Source: Mesorhizobium prunaredense (GTDB taxonomy: Bacteria; Pseudomonadota; Alphaproteobacteria; Rhizobiales; Rhizobiaceae). Taken from it: a stretch of 64,000 nt of DNA. The stretch spans positions 62,001 to 126,000 of the forward strand of contig NZ_FTPD01000015.1 of the NCBI RefSeq assembly GCF_900156895.1, given 5' to 3'. Made by a program: the position numbers and the translations under genes. Within the stretch, counting starts at the first letter, position 1. Each line of letters starts with the position of its first letter. Below the pieces are notes generated by a model, which saw only the letters and a list, made by a program, of their open reading frames with translations, searched no databases and had not been told where the DNA came from. This document shows, one piece after another, positions 27,426 through 36,365 of this stretch.

Positions 27426-27461
27426 CCGGTCCAGCAGCGATAACGCCGCCGGAAAATATGC

Positions 27462-28028
27462 TCAGTTCTTCGGTGCTTCCGGCTGCGTCCCATCAGCCGG
27501 AGCCGCGGCATTTGCCGGTGCTGTGGCCTTTGCTGCCGCGGCCAGCGTTTCGCCGACCTGCTGGGCGAGATCGCGAGCGACGCCGTTCTGCCAGATGTCG
27601 GCGGCCTTGATCAGGTCGCGCGTCACCGCCGGGCCGCTGTCGAGCAGCTTCTTGCCGGAATCGGAATTATAGAAAGCGGCGATTTCGGTAAGCTCTTTTT
27701 CGGAAAATACCTTGGCATAGGCCAGGGCCGCTTCCTTCTCGAGATCGGCGCGGCGCGAGGCCAGCGCCAGAGCCTTTTCGCTAACCGTTCTGCCGATCAG
27801 TTCCTGCATGTCCGGGTTCTTTTGGATAAGCTGCTGCTGAAGCGCGGCGGCGGCCTGCGGCAGGATGTTGTCGAACGGGTCCGTCGCGTGGATCGCCGCG
27901 ACGGCGGCGCGGGCTGCCTTCAGATGCCCTTCGCTGACGTCCTGCGAGAACGCCGGCGATGAAAACGCAAAGACGGCCGAAGCTGCCAGAATTGCAGAAA
28001 AACGGCGAACCCGGTTATGCAACATCAT
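27462..28028 (-). CDS. DUF2059 domain-containing exported protein
   Basis: A 188-residue protein with a signal peptide (FSSPAFSQ, about residue 29) and the DUF2059 core near residues 90-150 ([32 protein letters not shown]). The C-terminus is alanine and proline rich. Periplasmic, function unknown. ATG at 28028 is chosen, preceded by CAGGGAGTT; it overlaps the last 14 bases of rpiA, so the two are very likely co-transcribed and translationally linked. Confidence 0.9.
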   Translation of the reverse strand: MMLHNRVRRFSAILAASAVFAFSSPAFSQDVSEGHLKAARAAVAAIHATDPFDNILPQAAAALQQQLIQKNPDMQELIGRTVSEKALALASRRADLEKEAALAYAKVFSEKELTEIAAFYNSDSGKKLLDSGPAVTRDLIKAADIWQNGVARDLAQQVGETLAAAAKATAPANAAAPADGTQPEAPKN

Positions 28029-28743
28029 GATCGGTAGAACTCCCTGGTTTTCGGGCGGCATGGACGGTTTGGACGCCGTCGCCGGCTATGATGGCCGCTG
28101 ATGCCAGCCCGATGAAAAGACCATGCTCGACCACGCCCGGAATGGCATGGAGAGCATTCGAAAGCGCTCTTGTATCCGGAATGCGGCCAAAAGATGCATC
28201 GAGGATAAAATGGCCGCCGTCTGTAACAAAAGGCTGGCTTCCCGTCATCCTCAATGTGACGAGGCCGGAAAGGCCGAGCCTTCCGGCTGCCGCGGCGACC
28301 GCGATTTCCGTGGCACGCAGGCCGAACGGGTTGACCTCGATCGGCAGTGGAAAACGGCCGAGCGTCTCGACCATCTTCGAACGGTCGGCAATGACGATCA
28401 TGCGGGCGGAAGCCGCCGCCACGATCTTTTCGCGCAACAGCGCACCGCCGCCGCCCTTGATCAATGTCAGCTCCGGATCGATCTCGTCGGCGCCGTCGAT
28501 GGTAAGGTCGAGCTCGGGCGTTTCTTGCAGCGTCGAAAGCGGCACGCCAAGCTCGCCGCAGAGGATGGCGGTGCGCTCCGAGGTCGGTACGCCGATAATG
28601 GTAAGGCCAGTGGCGACCTTTTCGGCGAGCAGCCGCACGAACTCGTCGGCCGTCGAGCCGGTGCCGATGCCAAGCCGCATGCCATCGCTGACATGGGCAA
28701 GTGCCGCCCGCGCGGCCTCGACCTTCAGTTGCCTCGCATCCAT
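28015..28743 (-). CDS. rpiA: Ribose-5-phosphate isomerase A
   Basis: A 242-residue enzyme interconverting ribose 5-phosphate and ribulose 5-phosphate in the pentose phosphate pathway. It has the RpiA signatures [11 protein letters not shown] near residue 25, TIDGADEID near 82 and [16 protein letters not shown] near 93, which supply phosphate binding and catalytic residues. The start at 28743 ([10 protein letters not shown]) matches the family; the frame extends upstream without similarity. Heads an operon with the DUF2059 gene and is divergent from gph. Confidence 0.96.
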   Translation of the reverse strand: MDARQLKVEAARAALAHVSDGMRLGIGTGSTADEFVRLLAEKVATGLTIIGVPTSERTAILCGELGVPLSTLQETPELDLTIDGADEIDPELTLIKGGGGALLREKIVAAASARMIVIADRSKMVETLGRFPLPIEVNPFGLRATEIAVAAAAGRLGLSGLVTLRMTGSQPFVTDGGHFILDASFGRIPDTRALSNALHAIPGVVEHGLFIGLASAAIIAGDGVQTVHAARKPGSSTDHDVA

Positions 28744-28893
28744 GCTTGCCCCGGATTTCGCTTGTTTCGGCGCTCCTAGCATCTTTGCCCGTCCGGTCAA
28801 AGACTTTGCCCTGTGGATTGACCAGGCACGGCTTGCCTGGATGGGCTGCAGCGGCTATCGCCTGCCGGCAGCGCAATCGTCACAGGACAGGCC

Positions 28894-29577
28894 ATGACCC
28901 GACCGATCATCGTGTTCGACCTCGACGGGACGCTGATCGATACAGCGCCGGACCTGCTCGACAGCCTTAACCACAGCCTTGCCGCCAGCGAACTCGCTGC
29001 CGTCGATGAGGCCGGCTTCAAGCGCTTCGTTGGCCATGGCGGCCGGGTGATGATCGAGCGCGCGCACGCCGCGCAGCAGAGATCGCTGGTGGTGGAGGAA
29101 CACGACCGATTGCTAAAGCTGTTCCTCGATCACTACACCGACAACATCCCGGGTAAATCGCGCCCCTACCCCGGCGTCGTCGAGACAATCGCGCGATTCG
29201 AGGCAGCCGGCTATCTCCTGGCCGTCTGCACGAACAAATACGAAGCCAACTCGGTGGCGCTGATCGAGGCGCTCGGCCTGGCGAAGCATTTCGCGGCGAT
29301 TTGCGGTCAGGACACGTTTGCCTTCCGCAAGCCCGACCCGCGCCATCTGACCGAAACCATCGTGCTCGCCGGCGGCGATCCGCACCGCGCGCTGATGGTC
29401 GGTGATTCGCAGACCGACATCGATACGGCGAAGGCGGCCGGAATTCCCGTGGTGGCGGTGGATTTCGGCTACACCGACCGCCATGTGCGCGAATTCGAAC
29501 CGTCGGCGGTGATCTCGCATTTCGATGCGCTGACGCTTGGTCTGGCCGAACGCCTGATTGCCGCGGCGGGGCACTGA
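28894..29577 (+). CDS. gph: Phosphoglycolate phosphatase (HAD superfamily)
   Basis: A 227-residue HAD hydrolase with the nucleophile motif FDLDGTLIDTAP (Asp9 and Asp11), motif II CTNKY, the conserved lysine in RKPDPRHL and the metal-binding VGDSQTDIDTAKAAG. It removes phosphate from 2-phosphoglycolate, a product of DNA repair and of Rubisco side reactions. The family and length fit Gph, though other HAD phosphatases are possible. Divergent from rpiA over 150 bases and followed by tRNA-Val. Confidence 0.9.
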   Translation: MTRPIIVFDLDGTLIDTAPDLLDSLNHSLAASELAAVDEAGFKRFVGHGGRVMIERAHAAQQRSLVVEEHDRLLKLFLDHYTDNIPGKSRPYPGVVETIARFEAAGYLLAVCTNKYEANSVALIEALGLAKHFAAICGQDTFAFRKPDPRHLTETIVLAGGDPHRALMVGDSQTDIDTAKAAGIPVVAVDFGYTDRHVREFEPSAVISHFDALTLGLAERLIAAAGH

Positions 29578-29644
29578 GCGCGACGGCGACCGGGCCGCTC
29601 CCGGCGGGGTTGCATTCGGACTTCGCCGAACGCCGGCACATCGC

Positions 29645-29675
29645 CTTGACTTCCCCGGCCGGCCTCCCTTATATC
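29645..29675 (+). promoter_or_regulatory. Promoter of the tRNA-Val gene
   Basis: CTTGAC (29645-29650) and TATATC (29670-29675) with 18 bases between TTGACT and the -10 box. This fits the alphaproteobacterial housekeeping consensus and lies 29 bases before the mature tRNA 5' end. Confidence 0.7.
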
Positions 29676-29704
29676 GCGGCGCGCTTGGCCTTCGGGCAAC
29701 GAGC

Positions 29705-29779
29705 GGGCGATTAGCTCAGCGGGAGAGCACACCCTTCACACGGGTGGGGTCGCAGGTTCAATCCCTGCATCGCCCACCA
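29705..29779 (+). tRNA. tRNA-Val (anticodon CAC)
   Basis: A complete 75-base cloverleaf: acceptor arms GGGCGAT / ATCGCCC, D-arm GCTC/GAGC, anticodon stem CACCC/GGGTG with loop TTCACAC (anticodon CAC, reading GTG), T-arm GCAGG/CCTGC with loop TTCAATC, and an encoded CCA end. The 3' half is a common integration site for mobile DNA, and gene-poor accessory sequence begins right after it. Confidence 0.97.
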
Positions 29780-30295
29780 TAAACTATCAAGAAAATCAAG
29801 CAGTTACCGGCGATCTGATAGGGCCGCAAATGTGCCGGTTTGCCGGACGGGTCGTCACCGGGTCGTCACCGTCAAGGAGCGCGACTTTCAATTTCGCGAC
29901 AGCCTGCCGCAGGGGCAGAACGCGGCCATAGGCCAGCAACTACCGAGTTAGCCCCGCTTCAGCGCACCTTGCCAGACAGCACGGCTTCTGCTTCTTCGCT
30001 GTACCTCCGCCTGCCCATGAACCGAGGGGATATGCGCGCACTTGTCGTCGGCGAGAAGGGGCTGCAGGGGACGGACGCTGGCAGTGGCGGTTACGAGTGT
30101 GGCCTTAAGTCGCAACAACTGGCTTCCGAAAGCAAAGCCGCGGGCTTTATTGAAGCTGCGTCCAACACCACATAGTGGTTCACGACCAGCCGTGTGCGAG
30201 AAACTCGCCCACCCTGAGGCGGTCGCGCTGCCCTTCAAAGATGGAAGTCAGTGCGCCACGGCAATGGCCATCACTTATGAACTTGAAAGACCATC
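29780..30295. other. Gene-poor region directly downstream of tRNA-Val
   Basis: About 516 bases in which I find no convincing gene on either strand. A perfect 11-base tandem duplication (CGGGTCGTCAC twice, 29848-29869) is present. Short frames do not resemble known proteins. The lack of genes and the position beside a tRNA suggest remains of an integrated element, but no integrase fragment was recognised. Confidence 0.45.
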
Positions 30296-30529
30296 ATGCC
30301 TGACAATTCCAGACTTCCCGCGGGCGACCTCCCTCTCATTAGGCTGGGCCGCGATCAGTGCCGCTTTCCGGTTCGCGAAGACCCGTCGGTACCCGGCGGT
30401 TACCGTTTTTGTGCTGGGCCAACTTCGCCGGACCGCGTCTACTGCGATCACCACCACAGCATCGTGACCGCCGTCGAGCCTCGCCGAGCTCGTTCCGGTT
30501 TCCATCTCGGTCAACGACGCGCTGCGTAA
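30296..30529 (+). CDS. Small GcrA-like zinc-finger-type protein
   Basis: A 77-residue frame whose middle (QCRFPV, then YRFCAGP, then RVYCDHHH; Cys22, Cys39, Cys50, His52/53) matches the C-terminal Cys/His motif of GcrA, the alphaproteobacterial cell-cycle transcription factor that acts with sigma-70 at methylated promoters. The GcrA N-terminal helix-turn-helix (about 50 residues with WT at the start) is missing, so this is either a stand-alone mini-protein or a fragment. A weak GAAAG ribosome site lies eight bases upstream. Located in accessory DNA after tRNA-Val. Confidence 0.5.
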   Translation: MPDNSRLPAGDLPLIRLGRDQCRFPVREDPSVPGGYRFCAGPTSPDRVYCDHHHSIVTAVEPRRARSGFHLGQRRAA

Positions 30530-30864
30530 TTGGGCGGCGGACCCACGAACCGGCCGGGGCTTGGCGCGGTGCGCTCCGCGTCAGGTCGCAGACCACATCA
30601 TCGGGGCCGATCAGTGCAGTGGGAGGCCGCGGACCATGCACTTCTGTTGAAGCGAGCGGTGGGTATTTGCGATCATTACCTCCCCGGTTGTCGACTGGGG
30701 CTGCCGCTGAAACCAGCCGCCTGCATGTCGCTTCTACGTGATCGACATCCACAACCACGTGGAACGCATCGCGAGGGTCGTCGACCGCCTAGAGCACGCC
30801 ACGGCCTCACAATGAGCCGCACGCTGAGCGCTGCCGGTTTCCGCCATAGTCATCGTACACGGCG
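30530..30864. other. Probable decayed coding DNA
   Basis: Protein-like stretches appear in different frames, none with a clean start: about 30500-30640 reads VNDALRNWAADPRTGRGLA, and 30711-30815 reads RFYVIDIHNHVERIARVV ending in a stop at 30815. They are not recognisable as a known family. The pattern suggests frameshifted remnants of small accessory genes. Confidence 0.35.
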
Positions 30865-31221
30865 TCAGTCCCGCATCATCGAGTGCAGGATGGCCTGCAT
30901 GTGCTCTTCCAGATCGAGTTCGCCCCGTGCCTCAGTGGTTAACAGGTACTCGGCCTTGGCTCGGCGGTCGCCTCGGCTGATCGCAGGATAAGAGCAGATG
31001 GCCAGTAATGCTTCCTCTTCAATCCGGTCTGCCCTCTTGCGGTCGTGACTGTTGCTGCCCGCTCGATGAACAACCCTGTGGAGCGCGACATAGGCGGCCT
31101 CATGGGCTCCGATCAGCGCCTGCAATTCGGGTGAGGCACCTTCCCCTTCAGCAAACGTCGGCTCAACGACCGAGGCTACGGCGGTGAACGCAAGAAGTGT
31201 ACGGCGGGTGATTTCGGGCAT
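30865..31221 (-). CDS. Small protein with twin-arginine-type signal, unknown function
   Basis: A 118-residue protein beginning MPEITRRTLLAFTAVASVVE. The TRRTLLAF context followed by a hydrophobic stretch and ending near TFAEG is a likely Tat or Sec signal, so export to the periplasm is expected. The mature part is charged and helical (DRKRADRIEEEALLAICSYP, EARGELDLEEHMQAI). Single gene in accessory DNA, no operon partner. I do not recognise a named family. Confidence 0.65.
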   Translation of the reverse strand: MPEITRRTLLAFTAVASVVEPTFAEGEGASPELQALIGAHEAAYVALHRVVHRAGSNSHDRKRADRIEEEALLAICSYPAISRGDRRAKAEYLLTTEARGELDLEEHMQAILHSMMRD

Positions 31222-31725
31222 GCCTCATATCCGTGCTGTCTGATCATGCCCGCACAGCATAGCACTGGCGCGGCGGTTCGGAGAGGTGCTCTGGGACGCG
31301 ACCACATTGTCTGCTGACAAAAAGTATCCGCTCCCGCAGCGGGCGTCACTTGAACCGCTGTCCAGTCTCGTCCCGCGCGCTGGCAATGCCACGGCGATTG
31401 AGTGCCGCCGCGATTTGCCGCAAGAACTTAACTCCGCTCGCCTGAACGCGGCCGGGAGAAAGTTGACGCAGGACAAAATCGTCCTAGGTGAACTGCTATC
31501 TCAGTGGCCCGCGAACTGACGAGGGGAAATCGCCGTCGACCTCCTGCTCCGATTAGTAAAACTGCGCAATTGCAAATGCGTCCGGCTTCCGCGAACATTG
31601 CTGGACCCCATCGAGCGCCGTAGCGGCCGACCCGAACCAGGGCGCTGGCTTCCCGGCCCGCTGTCCTGGCGGCTTCGACCTTGGATCCAGCCAGCGTCCT
31701 TAAGTCAAAACGGAGGAACAAACCG
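31222..31725. other. Intergenic region before the carbohydrate ABC operon
   Basis: About 504 bases without a secure gene. A 77-codon plus-strand frame at 31286-31519 lacks a ribosome site and family similarity and is left out. The last 60 bases include the ribosome site CGGAGG of the downstream binding-protein gene, so the operon promoter is probably here. Confidence 0.4.
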
Positions 31726-32988
31726 ATGAAACTGACAAGACACCTCACCGGTGTGGTGATCGCGTCGACCTGTCTGTGCGCGCCCGCGCTGGCGCAGACG
31801 AAGTTGACCATGTGGTATCACGGCGCCGGCAATGAGGTGGAGTCGCGAATCCTCAACCAGATCATTTCCGACTTCAACACCAGCCAGTCCGACTGGACGG
31901 TGACCATCGAGAGCTTCCCCGAGAAGAGCTACAACGATTCCGTCGCGGCGGCGGCCCTGGCGGGCAACCTGCCCGACATCCTGGATGTGGACGGGCCGGT
32001 CATGCCCAATTGGGCCTGGGCCGGCTATCTGCAGCCGCTGCCGATCGACGAGAGCGAGTTCGCCGACTTCCTGCCCGGCACCAAAGGCGTGTGGGATGGC
32101 AAGCTCTATTCGGTCGGTCTGTGGGACGCGGCGGTGGCGCTTTTTGCACGCCAATCGACGCTGGACGGGCTGGGCTTGCGCACCCCGACCCTCGACAAGC
32201 CCTGGTCGCGCGAGGAATTCATGGCCGCGCTCGATGCCGCCAAGGCCTCCGGCAAATATGAATTCGCCCTTGATCTCGGCATGAACGACCAGGCCGAGTG
32301 GTATTCCTACGCCTTCTCGCCGTTCCTGCAGAGCTTCGGCGGCGACATTGTCGACCGTTCGACCTACAAGACCGCGGAAGGCGCGCTGAACGGCGAGGCT
32401 GCGCAGGCGTTTGGCAAGTGGTGGCAATCATTGTTCACCGGAGGCTATGCGCCTGGCACCAGCGAGGATCCCGCCGATCAGCAGACCGGCTTCATCGGCG
32501 GCAAGTTCGCCTTCCAGTGGAACGGCAATTGGCGTGCGGTGGCGACGATGGAAGCCGTGGATGACGTTGTCTTCCTTCCAGCCCCCGATTTCGGCGCCGG
32601 CAACAAGATCGGCGCGGGATCCTGGCAATTCGGCGTCTCGGCCAAGTCAAAACATCCGGAAGGCGCTGCCGAGTTCATCAAGTTCGCCGCGCAGGACAAG
32701 TACCTTGCCGCCTTCTCCGACGGCATCGGCCTGATCCCGCCGACGCCCTCGGCGGCGCAGATGACGAAGAACTACAAGGATGGCGGCCCGCTCGCGGCGT
32801 TCTTCGACCTTTCCAAGGCACAAGCCCTGGTGCGCCCGGTCACCCCGGGCTACGTGGTCCAGGCCAAGGTCTTCACCAAGGCACTGGCCGATATCGCCAA
32901 TGGCGCCGACGTGGCCGACACGCTTGACGCGGCGGTCGACGAGATCGACGCCGACATCGAAAGCAATGGTGGCTACGGTCACCGCTAG
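31726..32988 (+). CDS. Carbohydrate ABC transporter substrate-binding protein (family 1)
   Basis: A 420-residue exported binding protein with a short signal peptide (CAPALAQ, about residue 24). The mature start TKLTMWYHGAGNEVESRILN and segments such as LPDILDVDGPVMPNWAWAG and GGKFAFQWNGNWRAV are typical of MalE/UgpB-like sugar-binding proteins. Start fixed by CGGAGG eight bases before ATG. First gene of an operon with two permeases and a MalK-like ATPase. The sugar is not identifiable from sequence. Confidence 0.93.
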   Translation: MKLTRHLTGVVIASTCLCAPALAQTKLTMWYHGAGNEVESRILNQIISDFNTSQSDWTVTIESFPEKSYNDSVAAAALAGNLPDILDVDGPVMPNWAWAGYLQPLPIDESEFADFLPGTKGVWDGKLYSVGLWDAAVALFARQSTLDGLGLRTPTLDKPWSREEFMAALDAAKASGKYEFALDLGMNDQAEWYSYAFSPFLQSFGGDIVDRSTYKTAEGALNGEAAQAFGKWWQSLFTGGYAPGTSEDPADQQTGFIGGKFAFQWNGNWRAVATMEAVDDVVFLPAPDFGAGNKIGAGSWQFGVSAKSKHPEGAAEFIKFAAQDKYLAAFSDGIGLIPPTPSAAQMTKNYKDGGPLAAFFDLSKAQALVRPVTPGYVVQAKVFTKALADIANGADVADTLDAAVDEIDADIESNGGYGHR

Positions 32989-33057
32989 TCCTGTCGCGCC
33001 GGGGTCCTCGCCAGCCGCGGACTCCACCCTCTCTGGCTTGCTGGGCGGATACCGCAA

Positions 33058-34125
33058 ATGGCGTCGAAACTGACCCTGTCGAACCGGGCGGGCTGGACAT
33101 TCGTCCTGCCGGGCTTCGCACTCATCTCTGCATTCATCGTCCTGCCGTTTTTCTTCGCGATCGGTCTGTCATCGACAAATCAGCGGCTGCTGTCACCGAA
33201 CCCCACCCAGTTCGTCGGGTTGGAAAACTATCAGCAGCTCCTGGGCCTTGCGGTGGTGACCCTCGAGCCAGAGCGCGACGATGCTGGCGAAATGCTCCGA
33301 AACGAGGCCGGCGAAATCCAGTATCCCCGCCTGCGCGAGATCACCCGTAGCGAGGCCTATCCTCAGTATCGCGGCATGCGAGAGTGGTTTCGCTGGCAGT
33401 CGGGCGAAAACGTCATGATCGTCATCGCCAGCGACGTTGTGTTCATGAAGGCGCTGGTAAACACCTTCCTGTTCGTCCTGGTCGTGGCGCCGGTACAGGG
33501 CAGCCTCGCGCTGATGCTTGCTTTGCTGATCAATCACAAGGTCAGGGGCATCAACCTGTTCCGGACCATCTACTTCATGCCGGTGGTGGTCTCCATCGTC
33601 GTGGTCTCGCTGCTCTGGCGGTTCATCTATGATGGCCAGAACGGGCTGTTGAACAGCATCCTCCAGGCCCTCACCTTCGGCCTCTTCCAGCCCGTCGACT
33701 GGCTCGGCAATCCCTCGACCGCGCTGCCCGCAGTCATGGCCATGTCGATCTGGCAGGCCGTCGGCTTCCACATGGTCATCTGGCTGGCGGGGTTGCAGAC
33801 GATCAGCCCGACGCTCTACGAGGCCGCCGCCATCGAGGGGGCTTCGCGATGGCAGACCTTCCGCTATGTCACCTGGCCGGGCCTGCGCAACACCGCCGTG
33901 CTTGTCCTTGTCGTGATCACCATGCAGGGCTTCGCGCTTTTCGCCCAGATCGACGTGATGACCAATGGCGGTCCGCTCGACAGCACCCAGACTCTCGTCT
34001 TCCAGGCGGTCGAGCGCGGCTACGGCAAGCAGGACATCTCCGGCGGCTCGACCATCTCGGTCATCCTGTTCGCGATCGTGCTGGCGATCTCACTCATCCA
34101 GCGCTGGCTGACACGGGAGCGTTAA
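33058..34125 (+). CDS. Carbohydrate ABC transporter permease (MalF/UgpA type) with an enlarged loop
   Basis: A 355-residue permease with six or more helices and the EAA motif EAAAIEGASRWQTFRYVTWPGL near residue 260 for docking to the ATPase. Between the first and second helices (about residues 60-125) is a hydrophilic segment rich in acidic and arginine residues (EPERDDAGEMLRNEAGEIQ), about 50-60 residues longer than in most UgpA-like permeases and reminiscent of the periplasmic P2 loop of MalF. The next permease starts one base after its stop. Confidence 0.92.
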   Translation: MASKLTLSNRAGWTFVLPGFALISAFIVLPFFFAIGLSSTNQRLLSPNPTQFVGLENYQQLLGLAVVTLEPERDDAGEMLRNEAGEIQYPRLREITRSEAYPQYRGMREWFRWQSGENVMIVIASDVVFMKALVNTFLFVLVVAPVQGSLALMLALLINHKVRGINLFRTIYFMPVVVSIVVVSLLWRFIYDGQNGLLNSILQALTFGLFQPVDWLGNPSTALPAVMAMSIWQAVGFHMVIWLAGLQTISPTLYEAAAIEGASRWQTFRYVTWPGLRNTAVLVLVVITMQGFALFAQIDVMTNGGPLDSTQTLVFQAVERGYGKQDISGGSTISVILFAIVLAISLIQRWLTRER

Positions 34126-34126
34126 G

Positions 34127-35002
34127 ATGGCCGTCAATCCCGACAATTACGGCCTCAGGCTGTTCGTCCGCTATCTGGTGCTGTGCCTGATCGCGTTGAT
34201 CTTCATCTTTCCGCTCGTGTTCATGATCAACTCGAGTTTCAAGCCGGACAGTCAGCTTCTCGCAGACACTTCCAGCCTGCGTGCCTTTCTGCCCGTCGGC
34301 GACATCAGCCTCAACAACTATTTCGGAGCGTTCCGGCGGGCGCCGGTCGGCCTGTTCGTCCTAAACTCGGTTCTGGTCACCGGGGTGACCGTCCTTCTCT
34401 CCTTACTGATCTGTTCGCTGGCCGCATTCTCCTTTGCTTTCCTGCGGTGGAAGGGGCGCGATGTCCTGCTCTCGATCGTCATCGCGACGCTGATCATCCC
34501 TTTCGAGACGATCGCTATCCCGCTCCTGCTCCTGGTCTCGAAACTGCCCTGGATCGGCCTTGATGGGCTGCATTGGGGCTGGCTCAATAGCTACCGGGTG
34601 CAGATCATCCCGTGGGTCGCCGACGGGCTGACGATCTTCCTGTTCGTGCAGTATTTCAAAGGGCTGCCGGGCGAGCTGATCGAGGCGAGCCGGGTGGAGG
34701 GCGCGAGCTGGTGGCAAGTCTACTATCGCCTCGTCATGCCGCTTTCAGGACCGGTTCTGGCGACTGCCGCCATCCTGAAATTCCTCGTCATGTACAACCA
34801 ATATCTCTGGCCGCTCATCGTGGTGCAGCAGGAAAGCTATCGCCCGGTCATGGTCGGCCTCGGCTACTTCTTTCAACTCAATGTCGCCTGGGGCGAAGTC
34901 ATGGCTTATCTCACCCTTATCACCGTCCCGGTGCTGGTCTTCTACTTGCTGCTGCAGCGCGCCTTCATCGCGTCGATCGCCTCGACCGGCGTGAAGGGCT
35001 GA
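34127..35002 (+). CDS. Carbohydrate ABC transporter permease (MalG/UgpE type)
   Basis: A 291-residue inner-membrane permease with six helices and the EAA motif EASRVEGASWWQVYYRLVMP near residue 187. Partner of the MalF-type subunit whose stop is one base upstream, so the two are coupled. It completes the channel for sugar uptake together with the binding protein and the MalK-like ATPase encoded 149 bases downstream. Confidence 0.93.
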   Translation: MAVNPDNYGLRLFVRYLVLCLIALIFIFPLVFMINSSFKPDSQLLADTSSLRAFLPVGDISLNNYFGAFRRAPVGLFVLNSVLVTGVTVLLSLLICSLAAFSFAFLRWKGRDVLLSIVIATLIIPFETIAIPLLLLVSKLPWIGLDGLHWGWLNSYRVQIIPWVADGLTIFLFVQYFKGLPGELIEASRVEGASWWQVYYRLVMPLSGPVLATAAILKFLVMYNQYLWPLIVVQQESYRPVMVGLGYFFQLNVAWGEVMAYLTLITVPVLVFYLLLQRAFIASIASTGVKG

Positions 35003-35006
35003 ATAC

Positions 35007-35159
35007 ATGGTTCGCGCTCGAACACCCGTGGATCTGGGACGGCCGGTCTGCCCATTACGGCAAGCGCTGGCACGGCTGTTCCTCAAGGCCGAGAGACCGA
35101 TCGGAGACCCCGAATTGCCGCACATGAATCAGGAAACGGGAGCCATCGCTCATGGCTGA
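35007..35159 (+). CDS. Possible 50-codon small gene between permease and ATPase
   Basis: The 149-base gap in an otherwise tight operon contains an ATG frame of 50 codons (MVRARTPVDLGRP...) with AAGGG eight bases upstream, ending in a TGA that overlaps the ATPase start by 8 bases. The arrangement favours translation, but the product has no recognisable domain. It could instead be the scar of a deleted enzyme gene, since sugar operons of this type often carry one here. Confidence 0.25.
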   Translation: MVRARTPVDLGRPVCPLRQALARLFLKAERPIGDPELPHMNQETGAIAHG

Positions 35160-36237
35160 GGTCTCACTCAAGGGCGTCAAGAAATCTTTCGGTCGCGTCG
35201 AAATCATCAAAGGCGTCGACATCCACATCAACGATGGCGAGTTCGTCGTCTTTGTTGGACCGTCGGGCTGCGGGAAGTCCACCTTGCTCCGCATGATCGC
35301 CGGACTCGAAGACATAACCGAAGGCACCCTCGAGATCGGGGGCCGGGTGGTTAACCAGCTCCAGCCCAAGCAACGCGGTGTTGCGATGGTGTTCCAGAGC
35401 TACGCCATCTTTCCGCACATGACCGTGCGCGAGAATATCGCATTCGGTCTTACGATCGCGCGCGCTTCCAAGCAGGAAAAGCAGCAGAAGGTGGCCGAGG
35501 CCGCACGTATCCTGCAAATGGAACATTTGCTCGACCGCCGCCCAAGTCAGCTTTCGGGCGGCCAGCGCCAGCGCGTCGCTATCGGGCGCGCAATCACGCG
35601 GAAACCGGCCGTATTCCTGTTTGACGAGCCGCTCTCCAACCTCGATGCGGCGCTGCGCATGGACATGCGCATGGAAATCGGCCGGCTGCGCAGGCAACTG
35701 GGCACAACGATGATCTATGTCACCCACGACCAGGTCGAGGCGATGACGCTGGCTGACAGGATCGTCGTCCTGAAGGACGGTCAAGTCATGCAGATCGGAG
35801 CGCCGATGGAGCTCTATCACGAGCCGGCCAACAGGTTCGTAGCCGGCTTTCTGGGAGCCCCGTCGATGAATTTCCTGAACGTCGACGTCCTCGACCTCGA
35901 TGGCGAAGCGGCAATGGTCGGCAACCAATCCTTGGAGCCGATCAGGGTAGCGACCAGAGGGCGCCCCTTCCGGAAAGGCGGCAAGGCCATCCTGGGTGTC
36001 CGTCCGCAGTACCTGCGGGCGGTGCAATCTGGAAAGGGCTTGCTGCATGGCATCGTGGCACATGCCGAGCGATTGGGCAGCGAGACGGTCGTGGACCTGT
36101 CACTTCGCGATAACAGCGAGCTCATTGCAGCCTTCGATGAAGACAAGGTCTTTGAACCGGGTGACGCTCTGGAGCTCACGTTCGACACGGCCTTGGCCCA
36201 CCTCTTCCCCGACGAGGGTGAGTTGCAGACGCATTAG
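35152..36237 (+). CDS. Carbohydrate ABC transporter ATP-binding protein (MalK/UgpC type)
   Basis: A 361-residue ATPase with Walker A GPSGCGKST (about residue 36), signature LSGGQRQRVAIGRA, Walker B VFLFDEPLSNLD, the switch histidine in YVTHDQVEAMTLADR and a C-terminal TOBE domain from about residue 240. It energises the upstream MalF/MalG-type permeases. Length is typical for the UgpC/MalK/SmoK group. Last gene of the operon. Confidence 0.95.
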   Translation: MAEVSLKGVKKSFGRVEIIKGVDIHINDGEFVVFVGPSGCGKSTLLRMIAGLEDITEGTLEIGGRVVNQLQPKQRGVAMVFQSYAIFPHMTVRENIAFGLTIARASKQEKQQKVAEAARILQMEHLLDRRPSQLSGGQRQRVAIGRAITRKPAVFLFDEPLSNLDAALRMDMRMEIGRLRRQLGTTMIYVTHDQVEAMTLADRIVVLKDGQVMQIGAPMELYHEPANRFVAGFLGAPSMNFLNVDVLDLDGEAAMVGNQSLEPIRVATRGRPFRKGGKAILGVRPQYLRAVQSGKGLLHGIVAHAERLGSETVVDLSLRDNSELIAAFDEDKVFEPGDALELTFDTALAHLFPDEGELQTH

Positions 36238-36292
36238 CATGAGCAACGACAACAAGATGCGTCGGCGCAATTCGCGGCTGTCCATTCCGGAA

Positions 36293-36322
36293 CCCGGAAC
36301 AAACCTGCCCGGAACAAACCTG
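36293..36322. repeat. Perfect 15-base tandem duplication
   Basis: CCCGGAACAAACCTG repeated twice head to tail, in the short gap between the ATPase gene and the PepSY-like gene. Confidence 0.85.
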
Positions 36323-36365
36323 CATCGCCGCGAGTTTCTACTTTTGCGAGAAGTGAGGGAAAGCC

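Noticed and set aside
25889..27610. 573-codon plus-strand frame opposite glutathione reductase
   Set aside because: Mirror frame of a very well conserved enzyme; product shows no domain.
31286..31519. 77-codon plus-strand frame before the carbohydrate ABC operon
   Set aside because: No ribosome site, no family similarity, and it lies in low-density DNA where such frames are expected by chance.
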